Shown here: positions 26,330-36,228 of the stretch, in pieces
Layout of the letters: each line of letters starts with the position of its first letter
Position numbering within the stretch: the first letter of the stretch is position 1
Assembly: GCF_900109705.1 (NCBI RefSeq)
Contig: NZ_FOAI01000001.1
Coordinates: 434,001-498,000 of the forward strand
From: Roseivivax marinus
Lineage (GTDB): Bacteria > Pseudomonadota > Alphaproteobacteria > Rhodobacterales > Rhodobacteraceae
DNA: 64,000 nucleotides
Direction: 5' to 3'
The notes under the pieces: generated by a model
Seen by the model: the letters and a program-made list of their open reading frames with translations, nothing else
Told to the model about the DNA's origin: nothing
The model's database searches: none
Position numbers and translations under genes: made by a program

Positions 26330-27250
26330 ATGACCCCATCGGAAGCGCGCGTGGTCCTCGTGACCGGCCCGTCCGGCGCGGGACGCACGACGGCGATCAA
26401 CGCGCTCGAGGACCTGGGCTTCGAAGCAATCGACAATATGCCGCTGAGCCTGATCCCGCGGCTTCTGGACGGTCCCCGGCTGGACCGCCCGATGGCGCTG
26501 GGTCTGGACGTCCGGAACCGCGATTTCTCGGTGGACGCGCTGCTGGCGCTGCACGGGCAGGGCGCAGAGGCCGACGGCGCCCAGCTGGAGCTGCTCTACC
26601 TCGACTGCGCGATCAACGTGCTCGTCCGGCGCTACTCCGAGACCCGCCGCCGGCACCCGCTGACGCCCGACGCCGCGCCCTCCGAGGGGATCGAGCGCGA
26701 GCGTGCGTTGCTGGAACCGGTGCGCGCCCGCGCCGACACGCTGATCGACACCACGGAACTGACGCCGCACGATCTGCGGGCCGTCCTCGCCGACCGCTAC
26801 GGCACGGGCGAGGCGCGGCACCTGTCGGTGTCGGTGGTGTCGTTTTCCTACAAGCGGGGCCTGCCTCAGGGCGCGGACATGGTCCTCGACTGCCGGTTCC
26901 TGCGCAATCCGCACTGGGATCCGGAACTGCGTCCGTTCACGGGGCTCGATACCGCGGTCGTGGAGCACGTCACCGCCGATCCGCGCTATTCCGGGTTCGA
27001 GGACCGGGTGCTGGACATGCTGGACTTCCTGCTCCCGCAGCATCGCGCCGAGGGCAAGGCGCACGTCACCATCGCGTTCGGCTGCACCGGGGGACGTCAC
27101 CGCTCCGTGACCGCGACGGAACGGGTGGCCCGCGCTCTTGCAGATCGTGGCTGGAGCGTGTCACTTAGACATCGCGAGCTGGATCGGCAGGGGCTCGGCC
27201 CGCGCGCCAACCGGTCCGAAGACCCGAAGTGCGGAGAGACGAACGCGTGA
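26330..27250 (+). CDS. rapZ: RapZ-family nucleotide-binding protein (UPF0042)
   Basis: 306 residues. In enterobacteria RapZ is an adaptor for sRNA decay and amino-sugar control; its job in Alphaproteobacteria is not settled, but it is regularly encoded between hprK and the EIIA gene. The N-terminal P-loop reads GPSGAGRTT, so the usual Walker A lysine is arginine (R19). Then comes [17 protein letters not shown], and the C-terminal domain has the conserved [11 protein letters not shown]. It starts 7 nt after hprK, and its stop overlaps the GTG of the next gene. Confidence 0.92.
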   Translation: MTPSEARVVLVTGPSGAGRTTAINALEDLGFEAIDNMPLSLIPRLLDGPRLDRPMALGLDVRNRDFSVDALLALHGQGAEADGAQLELLYLDCAINVLVRRYSETRRRHPLTPDAAPSEGIERERALLEPVRARADTLIDTTELTPHDLRAVLADRYGTGEARHLSVSVVSFSYKRGLPQGADMVLDCRFLRNPHWDPELRPFTGLDTAVVEHVTADPRYSGFEDRVLDMLDFLLPQHRAEGKAHVTIAFGCTGGRHRSVTATERVARALADRGWSVSLRHRELDRQGLGPRANRSEDPKCGETNA

Positions 27251-27669
27251 TCGGCATCGTGATCGTGGCCCATGGTGGACTTGCGCGGGAATATCTTTCC
27301 GCGGTGGAGCATGTCGTCGGTGTGCAGGACGGCATGCGGGCGATCTCGATCGAGGCGGAGCACGACCGCAGCGACAAGCAGTCCGAGATCTGCACCGCAG
27401 CCGACGCCGTAGACCAGGGCGACGGCGTGGTGATCGTCGTGGACATGTTCGGCGGCTCGCCCTCGAATCTCAGCCTGCGCGCCTGCCAGCCCGACAACCG
27501 CCGGATCCTTTATGGCGCCAACCTCCCCATGCTCATCAAGCTAGCGAAGTCGCGGCAGAAATCGGTGGGCGACGCGGTCCGCATCGCCTTGGAAGCAGGG
27601 CGAAAATACATTGACAGCCAGAACATCAAGCCGGAATACGGCACGGATGCAGAGACGCGCTCGGCCTGA
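27247..27669 (+). CDS. PTS system mannose-type EIIA protein
   Basis: 140 residues, fructose/mannose-class EIIA without partner EIIB/C, so it is regulatory rather than a transporter part. The phosphoacceptor is His9 (VAHGGLA), and MFGGSPSN is the conserved loop. GTG 27247 overlaps the rapZ stop as GTGA and matches the family start ([11 protein letters not shown]). A longer start at 27229 would add MRRDER inside rapZ. It is expected to take phosphate from HPr and relay carbon/nitrogen status to targets such as ChvG. Confidence 0.9.
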   Translation: MIGIVIVAHGGLAREYLSAVEHVVGVQDGMRAISIEAEHDRSDKQSEICTAADAVDQGDGVVIVVDMFGGSPSNLSLRACQPDNRRILYGANLPMLIKLAKSRQKSVGDAVRIALEAGRKYIDSQNIKPEYGTDAETRSA

Positions 27670-27702
27670 AAGGGCAGGGCCGCGGCGCGTCCGGGGAGTG
27701 AG

Positions 27703-27981
27703 ATGACCACCACCGTCCGCAAAGAGCTGAAGATCGTGAACGAAAAAGGCCTGCACGCCCGCGCGTCGGCCAAGCTCGTTGAAGTGGTGGAGGGGTTCGA
27801 CGCCTCTGCCGAGGTCAGCCGCGATGGCCAGAGCGCCTCGGGTGACAGCATCATGGGGCTTCTCATGCTTGCTGCGGCAAAGGGCTCAACGATCGAGATC
27901 GAAACGTCCGGCGCCGATGCCGAGGCGCTGGCCGATGCGATCGAGGCGCTGATCGCGAATCGCTTCGGTGAGTCATGCTGA
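27703..27981 (+). CDS. ptsH: Phosphocarrier protein HPr
   Basis: 92 residues. His18 in KGLHARAS is the site phosphorylated by enzyme I, and Ser49 in GDSIMGLL is the regulatory site for HprK, so both inputs are intact. ATG 27703 follows a GGGGAG ribosome site. The last 7 nt overlap the next gene. Enzyme I is not in the window. Confidence 0.95.
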   Translation: MTTTVRKELKIVNEKGLHARASAKLVEVVEGFDASAEVSRDGQSASGDSIMGLLMLAAAKGSTIEIETSGADAEALADAIEALIANRFGESC

Positions 27982-28907
27982 CGCCGGACCCGACCGCGCC
28001 CGCGCGACGCACGGGCGTGGAGTCCCATACCCGCCGCGATGTGCCGCACCGTCTGGCCCCGGTCCCGGCTCCGCCGCAGGCGCCATACGACAAGCGCAAG
28101 CTGAGCTACGCCGGTACGTTCGAGAACCCGTGGAAGCGCGGCACGATCCGCGCGATGGAGTGGGCGACCGGCAAGCTGCCGCTTCTGCACATGGTCCGCC
28201 GCTTCGAGCGGATCGGCCCAGCCGAGGGGCAGGCGTTCTGGGCGCAGGCGCTGTCGATCATGGGAATCGCGCTCGAGACGCCCGAGGATCAGATCGCGCG
28301 CATCCCGCGTGAGGGGCCGGTGGTGCTGGTTGCCAACCACCCGCACGGTCTGGTGGACGGCATGGTGCTGGCGGAGCTGATCGGCCGGGTCAGGCGCGAC
28401 TACAAGATCCTCACCCGCTCGCTCCTGACCGGCGTGCGCGAGGTCGAGCGCTTCATGATCCCCGTGCCGTTCCAGCACGAGATCGACGCCAAGGAGCAAG
28501 GGCTCGAGATGCGCCGCCGCGCGATGGGGCATCTGCAGGACGGGGGGCTCGTGGCGCTGTTCCCCTCGGGCGTGGTCGCCGCGTCCGAGCGGTGGTTCGG
28601 CCCGGCGGTGGAGGCTGCCTGGAACCCGTTCACCGCCAACCTGATCCAGCGCTCCGGGGCCACCGTGCTGCCGGTGCATTTCCCCGGTCAGAACAGCCGC
28701 GCCTACCAGGTGGCGAACAGGCTGTCGGCGACGCTTCGGCAGGGCCTGCTGATCCACGAGGTGGTGGCGGCCTGCAACCGGCCGCAGGCGCCGGTGATCG
28801 GCGCTCCCATCGGCCCCGACGAGATCCGCGGCATGGGCCTGGGCGGGCGCGACCTGGTGGCGCGCCTGCGTGAGATCACGATGGAACTCGGCGCGACCCG
28901 CGGCTGA
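27975..28907 (+). CDS. Lysophospholipid/glycerol acyltransferase family protein
   Basis: 310 residues. Contains a PlsC-type acyltransferase domain: ANHPHGLVDG (active-site His region; the spacing to Asp differs by one from the standard HxxxxD), the substrate loop LFPSGVVAASERW (analogue of the EGTR block) and VLPVHFPGQNSR. It is therefore probably a 1-acylglycerol-phosphate or related acyltransferase at the inner face of the membrane. It overlaps the HPr gene by 7 nt, which places it in the same transcript. The N-terminal 45 residues are Pro-rich and unconserved, so the true start may be later. Confidence 0.8.
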   Translation: MLTPDPTAPARRTGVESHTRRDVPHRLAPVPAPPQAPYDKRKLSYAGTFENPWKRGTIRAMEWATGKLPLLHMVRRFERIGPAEGQAFWAQALSIMGIALETPEDQIARIPREGPVVLVANHPHGLVDGMVLAELIGRVRRDYKILTRSLLTGVREVERFMIPVPFQHEIDAKEQGLEMRRRAMGHLQDGGLVALFPSGVVAASERWFGPAVEAAWNPFTANLIQRSGATVLPVHFPGQNSRAYQVANRLSATLRQGLLIHEVVAACNRPQAPVIGAPIGPDEIRGMGLGGRDLVARLREITMELGATRG

Positions 28908-28977
28908 GGGCGACGGCCTTCTCCATTCGCAGAAACTGACGCGCACAACCCGCACCGTAGGAGCGGGCACGCGTTCG

Positions 28978-31818
28978 TCAGCTGTAGGCGCGCTCCACCC
29001 CGGCGGCGATCGCGTCGCGCAGCTTGCGTTCGAGCGCCTTCTGGCGCGGCTTGGAGTGCAGCTTCAGCCCGAACATGTCCTTGACGTAGAAGCTGTCGAC
29101 CACCTGCTCGCCGTAGGTCGCGATGACGGCGCTGGCGATGTAGATGTTCTGTGCCGCCAAGGTCCGCGTCAGGTCGTAAAGCAGGCCTGGCCGGTCGCGG
29201 GTGTCGACCTCGATGATCGTGTAGATTTCCGACCCGTCATTGTCGAAGGTGATCGAGGTGGGGACGCGGAAGGCGCGTTCGCGCTTGTTGATCTTGTCCT
29301 TCGACTTGATCGCCTCGCGGGCCACGACCTCGCCCAGCAGGGTTTTTCGGATGGTGTCGCGCAGGCGGGGCAGGCGCTCGGCCTCGTAGGGGTTGCCGTC
29401 GCCGTCCTGGATCCAGAAGGCCGCCGTCGCGTAGCCGTCCTTGGTCGTGTAGGTGCGCGCATCGACCACGTCCGCGCCGGCCAGTGCCAACGCTCCGGCC
29501 AGCCGCGAGAAGATGCCGGGGTGGTCCACCAGCGCGAAGGCGACCCGGGTGGCGTCGCGATCCTCGTCCGGGTGGATGTCGATGCGGATCTCGTCGTTCG
29601 AGATGTCCCGCAGAAGGTTCGCCAGCACCACGTGGGCGGTGACGTGCAGTCCCTGCCAGTAGGGGTCGTAGTGACGGTCGATCTCGGCCGCGAGCGCGTC
29701 GTCGTCCCAGTCCGAGAGCTGCTCCGCCAGAAGCCGCTTGGCCTCGGCCCCGCGGTTGGCGCGGTTGAGATCTTCCATGCCCGACTCGAGCGCCCGCCGG
29801 GTCTGGCGGTAAAGCGCGCGCAGCAGAGCGGCTTTCCAGTTGTTCCAGGTGTTCGGCCCGACACCGCGGATGTCGCAGACCGTCAGCAGAAGCAGCAGGT
29901 CCAGCCGCTCTCGACTTTTCACCGCCTTGGCGAAGTCGCGCACGGTGCGCGGGTCTGCAATGTCGCGCTTCTGGGCCATGTCGGACATCAGCAGGTGGTG
30001 GCGCACCAGCCACTCGATGGTTTCGCACTCGTCCTCGTCGAGGCCGAGGCGGGGGGCGACCTTGCGGGCGATCTTGGCGCCGACCACCGAGTGATCCTCG
30101 TCCCGGCCCTTGCCGATGTCGTGAAGGAGCAGCGCGACGTAGAGGATACGGCGGTTCACGCCCTCCTCGAGGATCGAGGTCGCGACGGGCAGGTCCTCGA
30201 CCAGGTGGTGCTCTTCGATCTCGGAGAGGTGCCAGATGCACTGGATGGTGTGCTCGTCCACCGTGTAGCTGTGATACATGTTGAACTGCATCATCGCGAC
30301 GATGGGCTCGAACTCGGGGATGAAGGTGCCGAGCATCCCAAGCTCGTTCATCCGCCGCAGCGCACGGCTCGGGCTGCCGTCGCCGAGAAGCAGGTCTAGG
30401 AAGATCGCCTGCGCCTCGGGGTTGCGGCGCATGTCCTCGTCGATCAGGTGCAGGTTCGCCTTGATGAGCCGCAGCGCCTCGGGGTGGATCTGCACGCCGG
30501 TATGCTCGGACTCCCGGAAAATCCGCAGCAAGTTCAGCTTGTCCGACAGGAATTCCGTCGCGTTCTCGAAGATCAGGCGGCCGGTTTCGGTGGTGTAGCC
30601 GGCGCCGACGCGCGGCGCGCGCGAGAACATCCGCTTGAGCAGCGGCGGCTCCTTGCGCTGCTGCGCCTCCAGCGAGGTCAGCACGATGCGTGTGAGGTCA
30701 CCCACCGCGGTGGCGTGACGGAAATAGGCCTGCATGAAGATCTCGACGCCGCGGCGGCCTGCCCGGTCCTCGAAGCCCATGGCGGCGGCGACCTCGACCT
30801 GCATGTCGAAGGTCAGCTGCTCCATCGCGCGGCCCGCGATCAGGTGCAGCTGGCAGCGCACGGCCCACAGGAAGGCTTCGGCCCGGCGGAAGGTCTCGTG
30901 CTCCTCGCGCCGGAAGACGCCCAGCTGCACCAGCTCGGCGGTGTCCTCGGTGCGGTAGACGTATTTGGTGATCCAGAACAGCGATTGCAGGTCACGCAGC
31001 CCGCCCTTGCCCTCCTTCACGTTGGGCTCCACGAGGTAGCGTTGGCCGCCCTGCTTGCGGTGCCGTTCGGCCCGCTCCTCGAGCTTGGCCTCGATGAACT
31101 CGCGCTCGGTCCCGGCGAAGAGATCGTCCCAGAGACGTTCGTGCAGCTCGTCCGCGAGCGGCGCGTGCCCGGCGAGGTAGCGCATCTCGAGCATCGATGT
31201 GCGGATGGTGAAATCCTCGCCCCCCAGCCGCAGGCAGTCCTTCACCGTGCGCGAGGCATGGCCGACCTTCAGCTTCAGGTCCCACAGGATGTAGAGCAGC
31301 GACTCGATCGTGCTCTCGGCCCAGGCGGTGATCTTGTAGGGCGTGAGGAACAGCAGGTCGACGTCCGAGTGCGGCGCCATTTCGCCCCGGCCGTAGCCGC
31401 CCACGGCGAGCACCGCGAGCCGTTCGGATTCGGTCGGCGTGGGATTCCGGTGCAGGCGCCCGGTCGCGACGTCGAGCGCGGCACGCACCAGCCCGTCGGT
31501 GAGGTAGCTGTAGGCGTGGGTGATCTCGGGGGCGGCCATCGGGTTGGCCCGGGCGGCGGCGGCGATGACCTCGCGGCCTGCTTTCCGCCTGGCAGAGAGG
31601 ACCTGCACCGTCGCGCGACGAACGCTGGGTTCGTCCGTGGCCTCGCCGATCGCGGCGTCCAGCTCGGCGGTCACCGTCTCGGGGTCGAAGATCTCCGCGG
31701 CCGGCGCAATCAGCGCAGGCGCAGAGGGATCGGCCGGGCCGCCCTGGGCCCGGTCGGGTGTCGTGTCGGGGGCCGGATCAGAAGCCGGCGCCGCGGAAGC
31801 CGCCTGGGGCTGGGTCAA
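28978..31818 (-). CDS. glnD: Bifunctional uridylyltransferase/uridylyl-removing enzyme GlnD
   Basis: 946 residues. It adds UMP to PII proteins when glutamine is low and removes it when high. Domains: nucleotidyltransferase with GGYGRGEMAPHSDVDLLFL (about 140-160), HD phosphohydrolase with LLHDIGKGRDEDHS (about 565), and two C-terminal ACT domains (about 750 and 870) that bind glutamine. The only start upstream of the domain is TTG at 31816-31818 (AGGTGG a few nt before), which makes glnD overlap the preceding gene by 41 nt. The first 40 residues are Ala/Pro-rich and unconserved. Convergent with the acyltransferase gene; no strong terminator seen between. Confidence 0.93.
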   Translation of the reverse strand: MTQPQAASAAPASDPAPDTTPDRAQGGPADPSAPALIAPAAEIFDPETVTAELDAAIGEATDEPSVRRATVQVLSARRKAGREVIAAAARANPMAAPEITHAYSYLTDGLVRAALDVATGRLHRNPTPTESERLAVLAVGGYGRGEMAPHSDVDLLFLTPYKITAWAESTIESLLYILWDLKLKVGHASRTVKDCLRLGGEDFTIRTSMLEMRYLAGHAPLADELHERLWDDLFAGTEREFIEAKLEERAERHRKQGGQRYLVEPNVKEGKGGLRDLQSLFWITKYVYRTEDTAELVQLGVFRREEHETFRRAEAFLWAVRCQLHLIAGRAMEQLTFDMQVEVAAAMGFEDRAGRRGVEIFMQAYFRHATAVGDLTRIVLTSLEAQQRKEPPLLKRMFSRAPRVGAGYTTETGRLIFENATEFLSDKLNLLRIFRESEHTGVQIHPEALRLIKANLHLIDEDMRRNPEAQAIFLDLLLGDGSPSRALRRMNELGMLGTFIPEFEPIVAMMQFNMYHSYTVDEHTIQCIWHLSEIEEHHLVEDLPVATSILEEGVNRRILYVALLLHDIGKGRDEDHSVVGAKIARKVAPRLGLDEDECETIEWLVRHHLLMSDMAQKRDIADPRTVRDFAKAVKSRERLDLLLLLTVCDIRGVGPNTWNNWKAALLRALYRQTRRALESGMEDLNRANRGAEAKRLLAEQLSDWDDDALAAEIDRHYDPYWQGLHVTAHVVLANLLRDISNDEIRIDIHPDEDRDATRVAFALVDHPGIFSRLAGALALAGADVVDARTYTTKDGYATAAFWIQDGDGNPYEAERLPRLRDTIRKTLLGEVVAREAIKSKDKINKRERAFRVPTSITFDNDGSEIYTIIEVDTRDRPGLLYDLTRTLAAQNIYIASAVIATYGEQVVDSFYVKDMFGLKLHSKPRQKALERKLRDAIAAGVERAYS

Positions 31819-32944
31819 GGATCACCACCTGCTGGTTCCGCACGGTCGCCACGGCGAGGCCGCGCTGGTTCGTGCCATCGGGTCTCAGGCGGAATACCCC
31901 GGTCGCGCCCTGGAAGCCAGAGCCCTGCGTCAGCCCGCGGGCGCTGAGGGCGTCCGAGCGGCCCTGCGCGGCCAGCGCTCCGATCGCCGCGATGCCGTCG
32001 AAGCCGAGTTCGGCAAGCGCCGGCGGGGCCGACCCGTATGCCGCCTGGTAGCGGCTCTCGAACCGCTGGCGGGCGCTGCGGTCCGGCATGGTGAAGTAGG
32101 CGCCTTCGACGCCGGGCAGGTTGAAGCCGTCCGGCCGGGTGTCCCAACGGGTGAGGCCCATGTACTGCACCGCATCGGGCGAGAGGCCCTGCTCGGGGCC
32201 GAGCTGAAGGACCACCGACAGGCCGCCTTCCCAGGTGTCGGTCAGGAAAAGACCGTCGGCCTGCCCATTGGCGACCAGCGGCTGCACACGTCCGATTGCG
32301 CCGCTCAGGCTTTCGGAGTTGAGGTCGTAGCCCTCGGCGGCCACCACGCGCGCACCGTTCCGCGCGGCGGCGGACTGGATCGCGTTTCGGCCGATCTGGC
32401 CGGCGACGTTGTTGGTGTAGAGCACGGCGAGGTCGTCGGTGCCCTCGTTCGAGGCGTAGGATACCAGCCGGTTCGCGCTGTTCTCGAAGGTCGAGCCCAG
32501 CACATAAAGATTGCCGCCGGCCACCTGCGTGTTGTTCGAGAAGCTCAGGACGTTGACGCCCTCGTCGGCCACGGCGACGGCGGCGGCGTTGGCGGCCTCG
32601 CCGTAGAGCGGCCCGAGGATGATACCCGCACCCTCGTCGACGGCGCGCTGCGCCACGGCGGCGGCGGTGCCGGTCTGGCCGGCGGTGTCGTAGACCCGCA
32701 GATCGATCTCGGCGCCCTGGAGATCGGCAAGCGCGAGACGCGCGGCGTTCTCGAGGCCGCGCGCGACGGGCGCGGCGCCGGAATCCGACTGCGGAAGCAG
32801 CAGCGCGACCTGGACCGGCTGGCCCGGCGTCATGCCGGGGCCGCCGGACATCAGCGGCGCGTCACAGGCGGCGAGGCCCAACAGGGCCAGACCCGCCGCC
32901 GCGCGGCCGATCGCCTTGCGGGCGGGTGCAAAACGGGCAAACAT
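31778..32944 (-). CDS. Penicillin-binding protein activator, LpoA-like lipoprotein with periplasmic-binding fold
   Basis: 388 residues. Lipobox LGLAAC with acceptor Cys27 after a basic N-terminus, so an outer-membrane lipoprotein is expected. The remainder is a type-1 periplasmic-binding fold (QVALLLPQSDSGAAPVARG, GIILGPLYGEAA, VLSFSNNTQVAGG), as in LpoA proteins that stimulate penicillin-binding protein 1A, or ABC substrate-binding relatives. ATG at 32942-32944 follows GAGGGAG 9 nt upstream; a 33-codon upstream extension would mask the signal. It overlaps glnD and is divergent from rsmI with 85 nt between starts. Confidence 0.87.
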   Translation of the reverse strand: MFARFAPARKAIGRAAAGLALLGLAACDAPLMSGGPGMTPGQPVQVALLLPQSDSGAAPVARGLENAARLALADLQGAEIDLRVYDTAGQTGTAAAVAQRAVDEGAGIILGPLYGEAANAAAVAVADEGVNVLSFSNNTQVAGGNLYVLGSTFENSANRLVSYASNEGTDDLAVLYTNNVAGQIGRNAIQSAAARNGARVVAAEGYDLNSESLSGAIGRVQPLVANGQADGLFLTDTWEGGLSVVLQLGPEQGLSPDAVQYMGLTRWDTRPDGFNLPGVEGAYFTMPDRSARQRFESRYQAAYGSAPPALAELGFDGIAAIGALAAQGRSDALSARGLTQGSGFQGATGVFRLRPDGTNQRGLAVATVRNQQVVILDPAPGGFRGAGF

Positions 32945-33029
32945 GGATGGAAACTCCCTCGATCTGTCGGATTGTGGGGCGCGGGCCGCCGACACCGCGC
33001 CGATTTGTCGCGAAAGTGTAGAGCAGCGC

Positions 33030-33947
33030 ATGGACCGGTCCAACAGTGAATGCGGACCCGGCGCAGACAGTAAACGGAGCGTTCGCGAGGTGGCCCCGGG
33101 GCTTTACCTCGTGGCGACGCCGATCGGGAACGCCCGGGACATCACCCTGCGCGCGCTCGACCTTCTGGCCGGGGCCGACGTGCTGGCCGCGGAGGACACG
33201 CGCTCGCTGCGCCGGTTGCTCGAGATCCACGGGGTCGCGCTGAACGGCCGGCCCTGCATCGCCTACCACGACCACAACGGCGCCAAGGCCCGGCCCAAGC
33301 TGATGGCCGCACTCGAGCAGGGACGGTCGGTGGTCTACTGTTCCGAGGCCGGCACGCCGCTGGTGTCGGACCCGGGCTTTGACCTCGTGCGCGCGGCGAC
33401 CGAGGCCGGGCACCCGGTGACCACCGCGCCCGGCCCGGCCGCTGCCATCGCCGGACTGACGCTGTCGGGCCTGCCGAGCGACCGGTTCCTCTTCGCGGGC
33501 TTCCTGCCGCAGGCCAAGGGCGCGCGCGACAAGACGCTGGCCGAGATCGCACCTGTGCCCGCGACGCTGATCCTCTACGAATCTCCGCGCAGGCTGGGCG
33601 CGACGCTGGCCGCAGCGGCGCGGATCATGGGCGAGACGCGCCCGGCGGTGGTCGCGCGAGAGCTGACCAAGCGGTTCGAGGAGGTCCGGAGGGACAGTCT
33701 CGGGGCGCTGGCCGCCCATTACGACGAGGCCGCGGCCAAGGGCGAGGTGGTGCTGCTGATCGGGCGCGGCGATTCACCGAAGGTTAGCGAAGAGGAGATA
33801 GACCGGGCGCTGACCGAGGCACTGCGGAACATGTCGGTGCGGGACGCGGCCGACTCGGTGTCGTCGCGTTTCGGCGTGTCGCGACGGCCGGTCTACCAGC
33901 GTGCCATGGCGCTCGAACGCGAAGGGGGCGGCGATGACGACGACTGA
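33030..33947 (+). CDS. rsmI: 16S rRNA (cytidine1402-2'-O)-methyltransferase
   Basis: 305 residues, tetrapyrrole-methylase fold. Uses S-adenosylmethionine to methylate C1402 in the decoding centre. Signature segments: VATPIGNARDITLRAL, AEDTRSLRRLL, SEAGTPLVSDPG, GLPSDRFLFAGFLP and ESPRRLGATL. ATG 33030 (MDRSNSECGPG) has only a weak ribosome site; the first conserved block begins near residue 23. It overlaps yraN by 14 nt. Adjacency of rsmI, yraN and a divergent PBP activator is a conserved order in many Proteobacteria. Confidence 0.93.
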   Translation: MDRSNSECGPGADSKRSVREVAPGLYLVATPIGNARDITLRALDLLAGADVLAAEDTRSLRRLLEIHGVALNGRPCIAYHDHNGAKARPKLMAALEQGRSVVYCSEAGTPLVSDPGFDLVRAATEAGHPVTTAPGPAAAIAGLTLSGLPSDRFLFAGFLPQAKGARDKTLAEIAPVPATLILYESPRRLGATLAAAARIMGETRPAVVARELTKRFEEVRRDSLGALAAHYDEAAAKGEVVLLIGRGDSPKVSEEEIDRALTEALRNMSVRDAADSVSSRFGVSRRPVYQRAMALEREGGGDDDD

Positions 33948-34311
33948 CCGGATGCACCGCGGCGCGGTGGCCCACAGGGCGGGGCAGGCGGCCGAGATGG
34001 CCGTTGCCGACGACTACCGGCGTCGTGGCTACGGCGTTGCCTGCATGCGCTGGCGCGGCCGGGCAGGAGAGGTCGACCTCATCGCGCGCGACGGTGACGG
34101 CCTCATCTTCGTCGAGGTCAAGCGCGGGCGCTCGTTCTCCCGTGCGGCGGAACGGCTCGGACGGCGCCAGATGGACCGGCTCTGCACCACTGCCCAGGAA
34201 TTCTGTGCCACCGAACCGCACGGAAGCCTGACGGAGATCCGCTTCGACGTCGCTCTGGTGGACCAGTACGGCGCGGTGCGCGTGATCGAGAACGCCTTCG
34301 GCAACGCCTGA
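33934..34311 (+). CDS. yraN: YraN family protein (UPF0102)
   Basis: 125 residues. Predicted Holliday-junction-resolvase-like nuclease fold: the PD-(D/E)xK core is [21 protein letters not shown]. Function is unproven in bacteria. ATG 33934 overlaps the end of rsmI, so it is translationally coupled. Its location after rsmI is the standard order. Confidence 0.9.
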   Translation: MTTTDRMHRGAVAHRAGQAAEMAVADDYRRRGYGVACMRWRGRAGEVDLIARDGDGLIFVEVKRGRSFSRAAERLGRRQMDRLCTTAQEFCATEPHGSLTEIRFDVALVDQYGAVRVIENAFGNA

Positions 34312-34396
34312 GCGCAGGACCTGCGCGCGGCACGGCCATTGCCCTCACGGGTCCGCTGCCCCATCTATGGGCCCGACCGACGCCGCGAGGACAGAC

Positions 34397-35332
34397 ATGA
34401 AAATCGCCTTCCAGATGGACCCGATCGGGCCCGTCAACATCGACGCCGACAGCACCTTCCGCCTTGCCGAGGAGGCACAGGCAAGGGGGCACGAGCTGTT
34501 CTATTACACGCCCGATCACCTCGCCTACGAGGAGGGGCGCATCACCGCCCGCGGTCAGGACCTGCGCGTCCAGCGTGTGAAGGGCGACCACGCCAGCCTC
34601 GGCGAGATGCGGCATGTGGACCTCGACGAGTTCGACGTCGTGTGGCTGCGGCAGGATCCGCCCTTCGACATGCACTACATCACCACGACGCACCTGCTGG
34701 AACGGCTCGGGCCCGGCACGCAGGTGGTCAACGACCCGTTCTGGGTGCGCAATTCGCCCGAAAAGCTGCTGGTGCTGAACTTCCCCGAATTGACGCCGCC
34801 GACTGCCATCGCGCGCGATCTCGAGACGCTGAAGGCGTTCCGCGCCCGCCACGGGGACGTCATCCTCAAGCCGCTCTACGGCAACGGCGGGGCCGGTATC
34901 TTCAAGCTGGGCGCCGATGACCGGAACCTCTCGTCGCTGCACCAGATGTTCACCGGCTTTTCGCGCGAGCCGCTGATCGTGCAGAAGTTCCTGCCGGCGG
35001 TAACGAAGGGCGACAAGCGGATCATCCTCGTCGACGGCGAGGCGGTGGGCGCCATCAACCGCGTCCCGGCCGAAGGCGAGGTGCGCTCGAACATGCATGT
35101 GGGCGGGCGCCCCGAGAAGGTCGAGATGACCGAACGGGACCACGAGATCTGCGCCGCCATCGGCCCGATCCTGCGCGAGAAGGGTCAGATCTTCGTCGGC
35201 ATCGACGTGATCGGCGACTGGCTGACCGAGATCAACGTGACCTCGCCCACCGGAATTCAGGAACTCGAACGCTTCGACGGAATTAACGTAGCAGGGCGGA
35301 TCTGGGAGGCCATCGAGGCGCGACAGGGATGA
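34397..35332 (+). CDS. gshB: Glutathione synthetase
   Basis: 311 residues, ATP-grasp enzyme joining glycine to gamma-glutamylcysteine. Motifs: [16 protein letters not shown] at the N-terminus, [25 protein letters not shown] (nucleotide-binding glycine loop) and the C-terminal [17 protein letters not shown] 34397 has GAGGA 7 nt before it. It ends overlapping the next gene by ATGA. Confidence 0.96.
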   Translation: MKIAFQMDPIGPVNIDADSTFRLAEEAQARGHELFYYTPDHLAYEEGRITARGQDLRVQRVKGDHASLGEMRHVDLDEFDVVWLRQDPPFDMHYITTTHLLERLGPGTQVVNDPFWVRNSPEKLLVLNFPELTPPTAIARDLETLKAFRARHGDVILKPLYGNGGAGIFKLGADDRNLSSLHQMFTGFSREPLIVQKFLPAVTKGDKRIILVDGEAVGAINRVPAEGEVRSNMHVGGRPEKVEMTERDHEICAAIGPILREKGQIFVGIDVIGDWLTEINVTSPTGIQELERFDGINVAGRIWEAIEARQG

Positions 35333-36228
35333 GCTGGCAATCGAAGTTGTTGGGTCTGCACATGCGCTGGACGGTCAAACCCTGGCTGGCCCGCGTTGAA
35401 AACCCCGGCGACTTCTCCAGCGACGTCGACATGCTGCGTCCGCTGCTGCGGCGTCCGCCGTTCCTGCGGCGGTTCTCGCGGCCCGACGGGCTCACCTGGA
35501 TCAGCGCGAGCCTCACGCGCGAGAACGCGGCGATCCTCTATTTTCACGGCGGTGCCTACGTTGCAGGCTCGCCGGACGGATACGTCGGGCCTCTGGCGCA
35601 GCTTTCGACCCTTTCGGGTGTGGAGATCTGCGCGCCGCGCTACCGCCTCGCACCCGAGCACCCCTTTCCCGCTGCCTTCGAGGATGCCGTCCGCGCTTGG
35701 AAGAAGCTGCGCCGGCTCGGCTACCGTCCACGCGACATCGTCATCGGCGGCGACAGCGCCGGTGGCGGTCTTGCCCTCGCCCTCCTGTCGCGCCTCTGCC
35801 GGCGCGGCACGCCGCCGTTGGCTGCCTTCGCCTTTTCCCCGTGGACCGACCTTGCCATGACCGGCGACAGCCTGACCGAGAATGCCGATCTCGACGCCAT
35901 GCTGCCGGCAGACCGCATGGCCGAAGTCGTGGATCTCTACCTCAACGGACGCAGCCCCACCGACTGGCGCGCATCGCCGCTTTATGGGGTGTTTCCCGAC
36001 TGCCCCCCGGTGCTGCTGCAATACGGCGAGTCGGAGATCCTGCGCGACGACTCTGTCCGCATGGCCGCGCGTCTGCGCCAGTACGGCGCGACGGTGACCG
36101 AAGAGGCGCTGCCCGATGTGCCGCATGTCTGGCAGATTCTCGATGGCTGGATCCCCGAGGCACGCGCCAGCCTCGAGAGCACCGGGCGCTTCGTTCAGTC
36201 CGCGTTCGAGGACGCGACGATCCGGTAG
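35329..36228 (+). CDS. Alpha/beta hydrolase, hormone-sensitive-lipase type
   Basis: 299 residues. Oxyanion motif HGGAY at 73-77 and nucleophile Ser143 in GGDSAGGG. The acid and base are probably the Asp near 262 (in the [10 protein letters not shown] region) and its nearby His. This makes it an esterase/lipase of family IV; the substrate is unknown. ATGA overlap with gshB implies coupled translation. Its 3' end overlaps the convergent comM by 34 nt. Confidence 0.88.
   Translation: MSWQSKLLGLHMRWTVKPWLARVENPGDFSSDVDMLRPLLRRPPFLRRFSRPDGLTWISASLTRENAAILYFHGGAYVAGSPDGYVGPLAQLSTLSGVEICAPRYRLAPEHPFPAAFEDAVRAWKKLRRLGYRPRDIVIGGDSAGGGLALALLSRLCRRGTPPLAAFAFSPWTDLAMTGDSLTENADLDAMLPADRMAEVVDLYLNGRSPTDWRASPLYGVFPDCPPVLLQYGESEILRDDSVRMAARLRQYGATVTEEALPDVPHVWQILDGWIPEARASLESTGRFVQSAFEDATIR

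Noticed and set aside
28908..28977. CCCGC...GCGGG hairpin between the acyltransferase gene and glnD as a terminator
   Set aside because: Only a 5-bp stem, 9-nt loop, no T-tract.
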